A stretch of 64,000 bases of DNA from Jeotgalicoccus halotolerans (lineage in GTDB: Bacteria > Bacillota > Bacilli > Staphylococcales > Salinicoccaceae): contig NZ_QUMW01000012.1 in the NCBI RefSeq assembly GCF_003387165.1, forward strand, positions 124,001-188,000. The letters run 5' to 3'. The notes below the pieces were generated by a model. The model worked only from the letters and a program-made list of their open reading frames with translations, searched no databases and had not been told where the DNA came from. This document shows positions 55,337-64,000 of the stretch, in pieces. The translations under genes were made by a program, and so were the position numbers. Within the stretch, counting starts at the first letter, position 1; each line of letters begins with the position of its first letter.

Positions 55337-55564
55337 ATGTTAAGAATATTTTGTGTAGCAATTCCAGTCCTGGTGTTACTGCTGCCTCTCTTTATGGATG
55401 CATCCGTCGTATGGATTTTAAATGTACTTCTGACATCACTTGGAATACTATTCGGATCTGTTAACTACAGGTACAGAAAAGAAAAACTGTGGCTTTTCGT
55501 ATTAATAGTCAACGTGATTTTATTTTTGTATTACATCTATGCAATGATAAATTTCTTCGTATAA
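55337..55564 (+). CDS. Small membrane protein, 75 residues
   Basis: Two or three hydrophobic segments (about 4-22, 26-42, 50-72), short basic loop NYRYRKEKL. No family recognised. GAGGAGG site. Ends at a bidirectional terminator. Confidence 0.6.
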   Translation: MLRIFCVAIPVLVLLLPLFMDASVVWILNVLLTSLGILFGSVNYRYRKEKLWLFVLIVNVILFLYYIYAMINFFV

Positions 55565-55594
55565 AAAAAGACTTCCTTTTGGAAGTCTTTTTAA
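55564..55594. terminator. Bidirectional terminator
   Basis: AAAAAGACTTCC pairs with its complement around a short T-rich loop, A and T runs both sides. Confidence 0.92.
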
Positions 55595-56637
55595 TTTTGC
55601 GGTTCGGTATAGCTGTAGTCATTTAAATCCAGTTCAGTCGGCATACCGTTCAGAAGAAGCGCGACTTCCTTGCCGACAAAAGGACTTGCAGTTAAGCCTG
55701 TAGAACCCATACCGTTCACGACAAAAGTATTATTATCGACGTAGCCGATGAACGGCAGAAAATCCCGGGTGTAAGGTTTTAAACCGACCCCCATTTCAGT
55801 AATCTCGACGTCCTCCGGTTTAAAATATTTATATAATTCATCGCGTAAATAGTTATAGCTTTCTTCGGAGGGTTCAGTATCGAAAGAATCAGTATCGATA
55901 TGGGTCGTTCCGATAACGTACTTATCATTTTCCAGATGCACAATATAGGTTGGTCCAAGCGCCATAACGACAGGAGACTGCTGCACCTTTTGCGTTAACA
56001 ATTTAAAATGCATAATCTCTGCACGCTGATGGGCAATTTCAGGTTTATATTTCTGCTCCTTCCCCCAGGCACCGGTTGTATAAATTTTAAAAGTATCATC
56101 ATCAATGCTGTTTTCATAAGACTTCTCTTCCCATCTGCCTCCAAGTCCGATAAAAGCTTCTTTAATAGCAGCAAGCAGTTTTTGGCCTCTGACCTGGCCG
56201 CCGCCTTCTACTATTAGAGCGGGATATTCAGTCGTGAGTGCCGGATGCAAAGCGGACAGTTCTTCTTTGGTAAGCTGCCTTACTTGTCCGACATCCGGAT
56301 TATCAACCGCCTTATCGCTGATTCTTTTCGTTGCCTTGTCAAAAATATTTTCTTTGAACAGACATATAGCACCGCTGTTCTTATATCCTGTCGACATACC
56401 GGATTCTTTTTCAAGCGTGCTGATAAAATCCGGATAGTAATGAGCGCTTTTTGTCACAAGCCGGTACCATTTTTTATTGCGGCGCTGGCTGATCCAGGGA
56501 CAGACAATACCTGCTGATGCGAAGGTAGCCTGGCCTTTATCTTTGCGGTCGTATATTGTTACGCTGTTTCCCATTTTGACGAGATGATAGCCGATTGATG
56601 CTCCGGCAAGACCTCCGCCGATAATTGTTATATTCAT
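55591..56637 (-). CDS. FAD-dependent oxidoreductase (D-amino-acid oxidase/glycine oxidase family)
   Basis: 348 residues. N-terminal FAD motif ITIIGGGLAGASIGYHL, GQATFASAGIVCPWISQRRNKKWY, a central substrate domain and C-terminal VVNGMGSTGLTASPFVG. That is the DAO family; the closest kinds oxidise glycine, D-amino acids or sarcosine, possibly thiazole formation, but none of those genes is near. AGGAGTGA site. Single-gene unit. Confidence 0.85.
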   Translation of the reverse strand: MNITIIGGGLAGASIGYHLVKMGNSVTIYDRKDKGQATFASAGIVCPWISQRRNKKWYRLVTKSAHYYPDFISTLEKESGMSTGYKNSGAICLFKENIFDKATKRISDKAVDNPDVGQVRQLTKEELSALHPALTTEYPALIVEGGGQVRGQKLLAAIKEAFIGLGGRWEEKSYENSIDDDTFKIYTTGAWGKEQKYKPEIAHQRAEIMHFKLLTQKVQQSPVVMALGPTYIVHLENDKYVIGTTHIDTDSFDTEPSEESYNYLRDELYKYFKPEDVEITEMGVGLKPYTRDFLPFIGYVDNNTFVVNGMGSTGLTASPFVGKEVALLLNGMPTELDLNDYSYTEPQN

Positions 56638-56710
56638 TAAATCACTCCTGTGTTATGGCTGTTAAAATTATGATATGTTATTTACAGATGAATTAGAGAG
56701 AGGCATGTAC

Positions 56711-57277
56711 ATGGATAAGTTAGAACTGAATATTTTTGAAAATAAATCTGCCTTAAAAAGCATATCATGGATTCAAATTCTGGCAATGATCGGCACCTTT
56801 ATATTACTGTATTTACTTGAAGGACTCGTTATTAAACCGACGGGCAGCGCCCTTGTCGGCAGAGAACAATTTGGCATTGCCGGTGCAGTATTTTTTATTA
56901 TCGCACTATTTTTAATTATTATCATTGTTCACGAAGCAATCCACGGCCTGTTTTTTAAAATTTTTAATCCGTCAGGAAAAGTGAAATTCGGCTTTAAAGC
57001 AGGAATGGCTTATGCGACTTCACCGGGTACTGCGTATACAAGAGGGCAGTTTTTTATCATTATCGTTATGCCTTTTGTAATTCTGACAGCGGTTATGATG
57101 ACGATGATGTTTCTGCTGCCGAACCCGGCGTATAAATACTATATTGCTCTTCATACAGGCGCCTGTGCAGGGGATTTCTACTATCTGTATTTAATTTTAA
57201 AACATAAGCATCTGTCTTATGCTGTCGACACCGAAGTAGGCATGAGTCTGTACGAAACTGAGAAACAGACAATTTAA
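56711..57277 (+). CDS. DUF3267 membrane metallopeptidase-like protein
   Basis: 188 residues with four hydrophobic segments. In the second half of segment two is HEAIHGLFF, an HExxH zinc motif, and a following Gly-rich loop, the DUF3267 pattern of M50-like intramembrane peptidases. Proteolysis has not been shown for this family to my knowledge. ATG at 56711 (seven bases after GAGAGG) rather than 56705 or the frame from 56675. It lies just upstream of dinB. Confidence 0.75.
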   Translation: MDKLELNIFENKSALKSISWIQILAMIGTFILLYLLEGLVIKPTGSALVGREQFGIAGAVFFIIALFLIIIIVHEAIHGLFFKIFNPSGKVKFGFKAGMAYATSPGTAYTRGQFFIIIVMPFVILTAVMMTMMFLLPNPAYKYYIALHTGACAGDFYYLYLILKHKHLSYAVDTEVGMSLYETEKQTI

Positions 57278-57282
57278 GTGGT

Positions 57283-57296
57283 AGAACGTGTGTTCG
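57283..57296 (+). promoter_or_regulatory. LexA box upstream of dinB
   Basis: AGAACGTGTGTTCG (GAAC-n4-GTTC) immediately upstream of an extended -10 element TGCTATAAT (57302-57310). LexA would overlap the -35 region. Confidence 0.88.
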
Positions 57297-57327
57297 TTAT
57301 TTGCTATAATGAATTTGGGTGAAGATG

Positions 57328-58398
57328 ATGGAAAAACGAATCATTCATATAGATATGGACGCGTTTTATGCCCAAGTGGAACAGCATGATAATCCTGAAC
57401 TGAGAGGGAAGCCTGTCATAGTCGGCGGCCGTTCGTTTAATAGAGGTGTTGTCGCGACAGCAAGTTATGAGGCGCGAAAATTCGGTGTGCATTCAGCCAT
57501 GCCGACAAAAACTGCTCATAAATTGTGCCCGGACGGTATATTTGTCCATCCGCGTTTTGAACGGTATAAAGAGATTTCAGCTCAGATCAGGGAAATATTT
57601 TTAAGTTACACAGAATTAATAGAGCCGCTGAGTCTGGATGAAGCATATTTAGATATTACAGAACTCGTCAATAGAGAAACATCTTCAAGAGAAATTGCAT
57701 TATCTATTCAAAGCGATATTTTTGAAAAGACGGGACTGACTTCAAGCAGCGGAATTTCTTATAATAAGTACCTTGCTAAAATTGCTTCCGGCATGAATAA
57801 ACCGAAGGCAACCACCGTTATAGATTATAATAACGTGCTCGAGATTCTGCATGTACTCCCCATAGGGAAATTTCCCGGCGTTGGCAAAGTGACCGAAGAG
57901 AAAATGCTCGGCATGGGAATCAAAACAGGAAAAGATTTATATGATTTATCTAAAAATGACTTAATACTGAAATTTGGGAAACGCGGTGAAAGTTTATATA
58001 ATAAGGCACGTGGAATCGGCACAAACGAATTGACAGTGCAGCGTGAAAGAAAATCTGTCGGCAAAGAAACAACATTTAATTACGATAGAAACGACGATGC
58101 TGAAATATTAGCTGTACTGGAAGAACTGTCTAAAAAAGTGAGTACAAGACTCGACGACAGACAGCTTGCAGGCAGAGTAGTGACGGTAAAAATAAAAACC
58201 GGCGGCTTTGAAGCGCACTCAAGACAAATGATGACGATGGATCCTATATTTAAAAGTGAAGATATATATCATTATGCCTATAGCCTGTACCACGAAGTGA
58301 AAGAGCAGGATGTTCCGATACGTTTAATCGGAGTGACCGTTTCAGGAATTGAAGAACGGCTATACAGAAATATGACTATATATGATTTTATAATGTAG
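57328..58398 (+). CDS. dinB: DNA polymerase IV (Y-family, DinB)
   Basis: 356 residues. Catalytic carboxylates in [14 protein letters not shown] (Asp9, Asp11) and [25 protein letters not shown] fingers; helix-hairpin-helix [17 protein letters not shown]; little-finger domain to the end. There is no obvious C-terminal sliding-clamp peptide beyond the last residues. Translesion synthesis in the SOS response; LexA box upstream. ATG choice between 57325 and 57328 is uncertain; GGGTGA is the ribosome site. Confidence 0.93.
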   Translation: MEKRIIHIDMDAFYAQVEQHDNPELRGKPVIVGGRSFNRGVVATASYEARKFGVHSAMPTKTAHKLCPDGIFVHPRFERYKEISAQIREIFLSYTELIEPLSLDEAYLDITELVNRETSSREIALSIQSDIFEKTGLTSSSGISYNKYLAKIASGMNKPKATTVIDYNNVLEILHVLPIGKFPGVGKVTEEKMLGMGIKTGKDLYDLSKNDLILKFGKRGESLYNKARGIGTNELTVQRERKSVGKETTFNYDRNDDAEILAVLEELSKKVSTRLDDRQLAGRVVTVKIKTGGFEAHSRQMMTMDPIFKSEDIYHYAYSLYHEVKEQDVPIRLIGVTVSGIEERLYRNMTIYDFIM

Positions 58399-58444
58399 CA
58401 ACTTTGTTATACTGTTAAATAAGACTAAAAGTAAGAAGGTATAA

Positions 58445-59203
<759 letters not shown>

Positions 59204-59212
59204 TTTTAAATG

Positions 59213-59250
59213 AAAAGCCTTGTGCATCCTTTGGATGTACAGGGCTTTTG
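59213..59250 (+). terminator. Terminator after map
   Basis: AAAAGCC with GGGCTTTT and inner GCATCC/GGATGT. Confidence 0.85.
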
Positions 59251-59284
59251 GTGTGCGCGTGTGGATTTTTTGTGTGATGCGTAA

Positions 59285-59303
59285 CAATGAGCGACGCTCA
59301 TTG
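59285..59303. repeat. Perfect hairpin CAATGAGC-GAC-GCTCATTG
   Basis: An 8-bp inverted repeat with a three-base loop and no T run. It lies just downstream of the small minus-strand gene at 59326 and may stabilise its 3' end. Nothing else is seen in 59251-59325. Confidence 0.6.
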
Positions 59304-59325
59304 ATTAGGTAAAATTTATCAACTA

Positions 59326-59475
59326 TTAAACATAAAGAAAAACGGTACTGAATGCAAAAAAGATTAATGTAAATAAGAGGATTGGAATACCTGCTTTTAT
59401 TGCCTTTTCTTTGGGACCTAAATTTTTATTATTTACAAAAAGTTCAATATTCCTGATAAAGAAAATAATCAACAT
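59326..59475 (-). CDS. Small single-pass membrane protein, 49 residues
   Basis: Frame with ATG at 59475 and GAAGGTG seven bases upstream. N-terminus LIIFFIRNIELFVNNKNLGP, then charged turn KEKAIKAG and a hydrophobic C-terminal segment (about 31-48). No family recognised. It sits alone in the map-carbonic anhydrase gap, which otherwise has only terminators. Confidence 0.5.
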   Translation of the reverse strand: MLIIFFIRNIELFVNNKNLGPKEKAIKAGIPILLFTLIFFAFSTVFLYV

Positions 59476-59489
59476 CAGCAGACACCTTC

Positions 59490-59535
59490 ACAAAATCCGC
59501 GACGTCGCCCGACAAAAAGGTTCATACTAGAACAA
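59490..59535 (-). repeat. Possible degenerate copy of the GGGAGAC-type element
   Basis: On the minus strand TTTTTGTCGGGCGACGTCGC then GATTTTG, resembling the element at 48497-48530. Weak. Confidence 0.25.
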
Positions 59536-59566
59536 CAAAAAACCGGACCCTCAAAAGGGTCCGGTC
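59536..59566 (-). terminator. Terminator of the carbonic anhydrase gene
   Basis: ACCGGACCCT pairs with AGGGTCCGGT around CAAA; on the minus strand six T follow. Confidence 0.93.
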
Positions 59567-59581
59567 TCACAACAAGCGAAA

Positions 59582-60151
59582 TTATTCTGCTTTGTCGTAT
59601 CCGTTTATAACAAGATCAACTTTCCCTGTTTCAGGGTCCATAATCATGCCGTGGACGGGTACTGTTTTAGCCATTAATGGATGATTTTTAACGTTATTGA
59701 CTGTTTCTCTGACGCTTTCTTCGACGCTGTCGAATCCTTTCAGCCAATCAGATATTTCGATGCCTGAGTATTTCAATGTTTTAAATGTTTCATCAGAAAT
59801 ACCCCAGTTCTTCATTTCTTCAATAACCGGTTCAGGCTGCAAAGCGCCGAACCCGCAGTCATGGTGTCCCATAATGTAAACTTCGTCCACACCTAAAGCG
59901 TAAACTGCAACGAGCAGACTTCGCATTGTACTGCCATACGGATGCGAGACAACTGCACCGGCATTTTTAATCTGTTTGATATCACCATTTTTAAAACCTA
60001 AGGCTTTAATCGACAGTTCGGATAATCTCGTATCCATACAAGTTAAAAATACTGCTTTTTTGTTTGGTGTTTTATCGGTTTTAAAAGCTTTGAATTCTTC
60101 ATTTTTAACGAAAGCTTCGTTTGCTGTAAGCAAATCTTCCAATAAAGTCAT
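59582..60151 (-). CDS. Beta-carbonic anhydrase
   Basis: 189 residues. Zinc ligands in LTCMDTRLSEL (Cys38, with the Asp40-Arg42 dyad) and GHHDCG (His, Cys). Interconverts CO2 and bicarbonate for carboxylation reactions. Compact type common in Firmicutes. The ATG at 60151 abuts the stop of the yihY-like gene (60153); an in-frame upstream ATG at 60175 would add eight residues (MKRKCQFK) and cannot be excluded. Co-transcribed with yihY. Confidence 0.92.
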   Translation of the reverse strand: MTLLEDLLTANEAFVKNEEFKAFKTDKTPNKKAVFLTCMDTRLSELSIKALGFKNGDIKQIKNAGAVVSHPYGSTMRSLLVAVYALGVDEVYIMGHHDCGFGALQPEPVIEEMKNWGISDETFKTLKYSGIEISDWLKGFDSVEESVRETVNNVKNHPLMAKTVPVHGMIMDPETGKVDLVINGYDKAE

Positions 60152-60152
60152 T

Positions 60153-61181
60153 TTAAACTGACACTTCCTCTTCATTACTTTGTGTTTGCTGTTCTTCTTT
60201 TAAAGTGCGCTTGTAAAAAATAGAGTTAATTTGCGCACCCAGTATTATTATAACACCAGTAATGTACAACCAGAAAATTAAAATGATTACACCGGCAATT
60301 GAACCGTAAGTTGCCGAGTAGTTACTAAAGTTGGATACGTAAAAACTGAATCCCCATGATGCAAGAAGGAATGCTGCTGTTGTAAAGATTGTACCCGGCA
60401 GAACCGATTTCATTTTCAGTTTAATATTAGGCGCTGTCATGTACATGATAAAGAATACAATGAAGACGAGCAGTATCGGTAAAATGCTTCTGACTAAGTT
60501 CCAGACTGTGGAGAACTGGTCGTCAAGACCGATAATACCAAACATTAAGTTGCCGATTTGTTCACCGAAAACGATGAGTACAAAGGTCAGTATTACTGAC
60601 AGCGATAAAATAATCGTAAAGAAGACGGACAGCAGCTTCGCTACAACAAAATTACGGCTGTCTTCGACATCATAGGCGACATTAAACGCATTCATCAGTG
60701 CCGTCATACCATTAGATGCCGACCAAAGTGTCAAAATTAAACCGATTGATAAAATACCGCCGCCGGAGTTGTTTAATACATCTGTGATAATTCCTTCCAG
60801 CAGCCCTGAAATTTCTGAAGGTGCATAGTCCTGAATAAAGCCTGTAATCATATCGGGCTCTATTTTAAATAAAGGTACTATCGAAAGCAGGAAAATCAAT
60901 AACGGAAAAATTGCCAGCAGGAAGTAGTGCGAGAGCTGAGCAGCCATGCCCGTTGTATTGTCATGTGAAAATCTGAATAAAAGACGTTTGAAAAATCCCG
61001 CATCTTCTTTTAACTTCGCTGGTTTATTAATTTTAGAAACATACAGGTGTTCATCCGGTTTTTTTGCATCTTTTGATTTAAAATCAATCTTATCGACAAA
61101 GACATCTTTATTTTTATTTTCTTTCTCTTTTTCTTCTTTAATCTGATTCAGCAGCTTGGATGATGTTTCATTTTTAGACAT
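60153..61181 (-). CDS. YihY/BrkB family membrane protein (UPF0761)
   Basis: 342 residues. A charged cytosolic N-terminus of about 80 residues, rich in Lys/Glu, precedes six membrane segments with the family motifs AAQLSHYFLLAIFPLLIF, LWSASNGMTALMNAFNVAYD and FSNYSATYGSIAGVIILIFWLY. The function is not settled despite the historic RNase BN label. Upstream of the carbonic anhydrase gene on the same strand. GGTGAGG site. Confidence 0.9.
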   Translation of the reverse strand: MSKNETSSKLLNQIKEEKEKENKNKDVFVDKIDFKSKDAKKPDEHLYVSKINKPAKLKEDAGFFKRLLFRFSHDNTTGMAAQLSHYFLLAIFPLLIFLLSIVPLFKIEPDMITGFIQDYAPSEISGLLEGIITDVLNNSGGGILSIGLILTLWSASNGMTALMNAFNVAYDVEDSRNFVVAKLLSVFFTIILSLSVILTFVLIVFGEQIGNLMFGIIGLDDQFSTVWNLVRSILPILLVFIVFFIMYMTAPNIKLKMKSVLPGTIFTTAAFLLASWGFSFYVSNFSNYSATYGSIAGVIILIFWLYITGVIIILGAQINSIFYKRTLKEEQQTQSNEEEVSV

Positions 61182-61195
61182 AACTTCACCTCACC

Positions 61196-61226
61196 TAAAA
61201 TAAAAGGACTATAGTATCATAGTCCT
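61196..61226 (-). terminator. Weak terminator after the YtxH gene
   Basis: AGGACTAT with ATAGTCCT around AGTATC; minus-strand T-rich tail. Confidence 0.6.
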
Positions 61227-61234
61227 GTTAATTT

Positions 61235-61552
61235 TTAATTTAGTTTTTTCTCTCTTTTAGCCTGGAAAGTATCTTTAGCATCCATAACCGCACGTTCAAG
61301 TTCCGGATTGTTGCGGCGGATTTCTTCTATAGTATCTTTCCAGAATAAAATTTCATCTTTAATCATTTCCACTTTAGATGGTTCACCTGACGGTTCGTTG
61401 AAACGCTGTTTAAGATCATCAGGATTCGTTGCGTAATGTTTAATACTCTTAGTATTTGAAACTACGGAATCGCGCGTGCCTTTATCGATTAATGCAATTA
61501 ATCCGCCGACAGCGGCTCCAATTACTATAGCTGGTACTAGTTTGTTTTTCAT
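61235..61552 (-). CDS. YtxH-like small membrane-anchored protein
   Basis: 105 residues. N-terminal glycine-rich hydrophobic segment (LVPAIVIGAAVGGLIALID), then RDSVVSNTKSIKHY and a long charged helix. This is the YtxH general-stress protein pattern. Function unknown. AAAGGAG site. Confidence 0.75.
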   Translation of the reverse strand: MKNKLVPAIVIGAAVGGLIALIDKGTRDSVVSNTKSIKHYATNPDDLKQRFNEPSGEPSKVEMIKDEILFWKDTIEEIRRNNPELERAVMDAKDTFQAKREKKLN

Positions 61553-61735
61553 AACTGATTCTCCTTTAGTTAGCTTTCTATTAAATATAACCTATATTTA
61601 CTAAGTATAAACTTTTTAGTCTAAGAAATTAAGCAGAATAACAGAGAAAGCATTTTTTCTGTAATCTTGTAAGATAATATATATTTTGCTTATATTTTGT
61701 TAAGATAGTTTATAAGGAACGGAAAGGGGATCATC

Positions 61736-61936
61736 ATGGATAAAGAACAGATTTTAAATGATATTGTAGAAAAGTTAAACGTCGTAAATAAAGGTGTTTT
61801 TAAATCTGAAGATTACAGCGATGAAAAAATTAGCGAATTAAATGATATTAAAGAAATGCTGGACTCGCGCCGCCAGATTTCAGCAGGCGAACAGTCAGCT
61901 ATTATTGAAGAATTGTCAAAAATGAGAAAGCAGTGA
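61736..61936 (+). CDS. DUF1128/UPF0435 protein
   Basis: 66 residues, all helical, charged; LNVVNKGVFKSEDYSDEKISELNDI and the end SAGEQSAIIEELSKMRK match UPF0435. Function unknown. AAAGGGGAT site. The aminopeptidase starts four bases after its stop. Confidence 0.85.
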   Translation: MDKEQILNDIVEKLNVVNKGVFKSEDYSDEKISELNDIKEMLDSRRQISAGEQSAIIEELSKMRKQ

Positions 61937-61940
61937 TTAT

Positions 61941-63173
61941 ATGATGAATATTGAAGAGAAATTATATAAATATGCAGAGCTGCTCGTCGATGTAGGAATT
62001 AATATTACTGATGGCAAAAGACTATATATCAGAGCGACGGCTGATGCACTTCCGCTTGTCAGACTTGTTACGAAAATCGCTTATGAAAGAGGCTCAAAAG
62101 AAGTTAAGGTCTCTCTTTCAGACGATACCATTGCAAGACTGAATGCGACTTACCGCACCGAAGAGGAACTCGCGGTTATTCACGATTTCCAAGTTGCGGA
62201 GCGCATGTACTACAGCGATGAAAAAGCAGGTTTTCTGAGTATTATATCAAGCTCTCCTGAATTGCTTAAAGACGTATCGCCGAAAAAACTGCAGGCAATG
62301 CAGGTAGCAAACGGTCAGGCATTTAAAGAATTTTCGAGCCGCACCCAGAGTGATTTTCATTCGTGGTGTGTTGCGGGGTACCCGTCGGTCGAATGGGCAC
62401 GCTTGGTTTACCCCGAACTTTCGGATGATGATGCTGTAAATGCGCTGCTCGAGTTAATACTTTACACAGTGCGTGCAGATGTCAGCAATCCGGTTGAAGC
62501 ATGGATTGAGCATGATAAAACGCTTCACAGCAAAGTGGACTATTTAAATGATAAGCAGTTCACGGCTCTGCGTTATGAAGCACCGGGAACCGATTTAACA
62601 ATAGGATTGCCTGAAAATCACTTATGGGCAGGAGCATCGAGTACGGACTCAAACGGTGATTCGTTTATGGCAAACATGCCGACAGAAGAAGTTTTTACCG
62701 CGCCTGACAAAAATCGTGTAAACGGCTATGTGTCTAATACTCTGCCGCTAAGCCATGGCGGTAATATTATCGATGACTTTAAACTGACATTTAAAGACGG
62801 TGAAGTGGTTGAATACACAGCTGAAAAAGGCTACGAGATTCTGAAAAATATTATCGGCACGGATGCCGGTGCGAAACGTCTTGGCGAAGTGGCGCTTGTA
62901 CCGTTTGATTCACCTATTTCAAACAAGGGCATCTTATTTTATAATACACTGTTCGATGAAAATGCATCCTGCCATATCGCTCTCGGCAGTGCATACGCGT
63001 TCTCGCTGCAGGGCGGTAAAGAAATGTCGCGTGAAGAATTGGACAGAGCCGGTTTAAACGATTCTATTACTCATGTAGACTTTATGATTGGTTCTGAAAA
63101 GCTGAATATTTATGGTGTAGACAAGGATGGAAATGAAACTCCGGTCTTTATCGAAGGCAACTGGGCATTTTAA
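61941..63173 (+). CDS. ampS: Aminopeptidase, M29 family (AmpS/PepS)
   Basis: 410 residues. Start YAELLVDVGINITDGKRL, then AERMYYSDEKAG, the metal-site regions TDLTIGLPENHLWAGA, NMPTEEVFTAPDKNRVNGYV, LGEVALVPFDSPIS and the final THVDFMIGS. All metal-binding Glu and His regions of M29 are present. Cytosolic broad-specificity peptidase. Coupled to the DUF1128 gene. Confidence 0.92.
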   Translation: MMNIEEKLYKYAELLVDVGINITDGKRLYIRATADALPLVRLVTKIAYERGSKEVKVSLSDDTIARLNATYRTEEELAVIHDFQVAERMYYSDEKAGFLSIISSSPELLKDVSPKKLQAMQVANGQAFKEFSSRTQSDFHSWCVAGYPSVEWARLVYPELSDDDAVNALLELILYTVRADVSNPVEAWIEHDKTLHSKVDYLNDKQFTALRYEAPGTDLTIGLPENHLWAGASSTDSNGDSFMANMPTEEVFTAPDKNRVNGYVSNTLPLSHGGNIIDDFKLTFKDGEVVEYTAEKGYEILKNIIGTDAGAKRLGEVALVPFDSPISNKGILFYNTLFDENASCHIALGSAYAFSLQGGKEMSREELDRAGLNDSITHVDFMIGSEKLNIYGVDKDGNETPVFIEGNWAF

Positions 63174-63255
63174 AAAATAAGACTACAATTCACGTGGAAA
63201 TATGATACAATTTAACTAATTGATATTTTGGAAAATCTCTTGAGGAGGATCTTTT

Positions 63256-63411
63256 ATGGGAAGCTGGCTAATGCTTTTAGTCGTATTATCTTTTATGTTT
63301 GCAATTCTCGGTTTTTCAGCTGTGCTTTATTACTTCCTGGCACAAGCATTCCACAGTAAAGATGCACTTGTGATTGATACACCGGAAGAAGCGCTTGAGC
63401 GCAAAATATAA
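63256..63411 (+). CDS. Small membrane protein, 51 residues
   Basis: ATG at 63256, seven bases after AGGAGG. One hydrophobic segment (about 4-30), then HSKDALVIDTPEEALERKI. The strong ribosome site and an extended -10 TGATACAAT at 63203-63211 support it. No family recognised. Confidence 0.65.
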   Translation: MGSWLMLLVVLSFMFAILGFSAVLYYFLAQAFHSKDALVIDTPEEALERKI

Positions 63412-63422
63412 GAACTTTACTT

Positions 63423-63452
63423 AGAGGGGATGCAAATCTCCTCTATTTTTAT
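63423..63452 (+). terminator. Terminator after the small membrane gene
   Basis: AGAGGGGAT with ATCTCCTCT (one G-U pair) around GCAA, then ATTTTTATT. Confidence 0.8.
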
Positions 63453-63471
63453 TCACAAAGGGGATATTTAA

Positions 63472-63981
63472 ATGAAAAAATTAATGTCTGAATCATATGC
63501 AGTGAAAACTGCCAACGTACTGCCGCCGGACTCCAACTCGCACGGCACTCTTTTTGGCGGCAGGCTGTTGCAGTATGTAGATGATATTGCGGCAATCAGT
63601 GCACGCCGCCACTCGAGGGCAGCGGTAGTGACTGCTTCTATTGACTCGATGGATTTTCTGCTGCCGATTAATATTGGAGAAATCGTTATACTTGAAGCTA
63701 TGGTTACCCATACCGGACGAAGTTCGATGGAAGTCATGGTTAAAATATCAAAAGAAGATTTAACGAGAGAGTCAGGCAGAGAACTCGCTGCTTTTTCGTT
63801 TTTAACGTTTGTAGCACTTGATGAAAACAACAAAACTGTTGAGGTGCCGAAAATCGAGCCCGATAACGAACGTCTGCAATGGCTGAACGATACAGGTAAA
63901 GAACGTGCGGAACGCCGTCTGGAAAGAAAAGAGCACAGTAAATCACTGAGCAACTTTTTCGCATCTGATTTATTGGAGTGA
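63472..63981 (+). CDS. Acyl-CoA thioesterase, hotdog fold (YkhA/YciA type)
   Basis: 169 residues. PDSNSHGTLFGGRLLQYVDDIAAI carries the hotdog catalytic Asn/Gly-Gly and Asp of YciA-type hexameric thioesterases; IDSMDFLLPINIGEIV follows. C-terminal 30 residues are charged. Hydrolyses fatty acyl-CoA. AAAGGGGA site. Confidence 0.9.
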   Translation: MKKLMSESYAVKTANVLPPDSNSHGTLFGGRLLQYVDDIAAISARRHSRAAVVTASIDSMDFLLPINIGEIVILEAMVTHTGRSSMEVMVKISKEDLTRESGRELAAFSFLTFVALDENNKTVEVPKIEPDNERLQWLNDTGKERAERRLERKEHSKSLSNFFASDLLE

Positions 63982-63986
63982 GCTTA

Positions 63987-64000
63987 ATGAAAATTAAACG
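63987..64000 (+). CDS. Start of a further gene, cut by the window end
   Basis: TTGGAGTGAGCTTA precedes an ATG at 63987 that reads MKIK before the window ends. Good ribosome site; identity cannot be told. Confidence 0.4.

Overview
The window is a stretch of low-to-middle GC Firmicute chromosome. The block purB - pcrB - pcrA - ligA - camS - gatCAB - dgkB - rlmD, together with map, a YihY/BrkB protein, a YtxH protein and a DUF1128 protein, is the gene order of Staphylococcaceae. The GC level looks higher than in Staphylococcus aureus, so a relative such as Jeotgalicoccus, Salinicoccus, Nosocomiicoccus or Macrococcus is more likely. The genus is an inference from gene content, not from a search. 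I saw no rRNA, tRNA, prophage, insertion sequence or CRISPR array.

Layout. 1-4.1 kb: an ABC-2 exporter pair (permease cut by the window edge), a BmrA-type exporter and a VanZ-like protein. 4.1-9.4 kb: a PH-like protein, an orphan siderophore-binding lipoprotein, a CapA-type phosphatase, a thiamine-binding DUF77 protein, an iron alcohol dehydrogenase, a NUDIX hydrolase and small membrane proteins. 9.4-12.1 kb: a Zur-controlled zinc-binding lipoprotein divergent from rpmG, an unusual FolD, and a LexA-controlled yolD-like gene. 12.2-14.1 kb: a NERD-domain protein followed by about 6.7 copies of a 42-bp hairpin-forming tandem repeat. 14.1-36.3 kb: the housekeeping core (ppaC, pncB-nadE, purB, pcrBA-ligA-camS, gatCAB, dgkB, a 5'-nucleotidase, rlmD, exoA). 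36.4-43.5 kb: accessory genes, including a HAAS/DUF4097 sensor and a PadR-DUF2812 operon whose ABC transporter has been reduced by deletion to a short scar. 43.6-45.7 kb: a Fur-controlled operon pairing a siderophore-binding lipoprotein with a ferredoxin-NADP reductase-like (IruO/YumC-type) enzyme. 48.5-54.7 kb: the lipoyl-linked ADP-ribosylation operon (LLM flavoenzyme, GcvH-L, zinc macrodomain, class M sirtuin, LplA2), with an old-yellow-enzyme relative on the opposite strand. 54.7-64 kb: dinB (LexA-controlled), map, carbonic anhydrase, YihY, YtxH, DUF1128, an M29 aminopeptidase and an acyl-CoA thioesterase.

The regulatory sequence is unusually readable. Six good sigma-A promoters with exact 17-bp spacers can be placed. 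Five promoters carry a recognisable control site: Zur at znuA, LexA at yolD and dinB, Fur at the siderophore operon, and an array of 13-bp-spaced repeats at padR. The most unusual structure is the 42-bp hairpin array at 13.7-14.0 kb. Its loops are Shine-Dalgarno-like on one strand and anti-Shine-Dalgarno-like on the other, and shorter related pieces occur elsewhere in the window. The SirTM/macrodomain/GcvH-L/LplA2 operon is a known but rare system; here it carries an apparent internal terminator between the substrate protein and the modifying enzymes.
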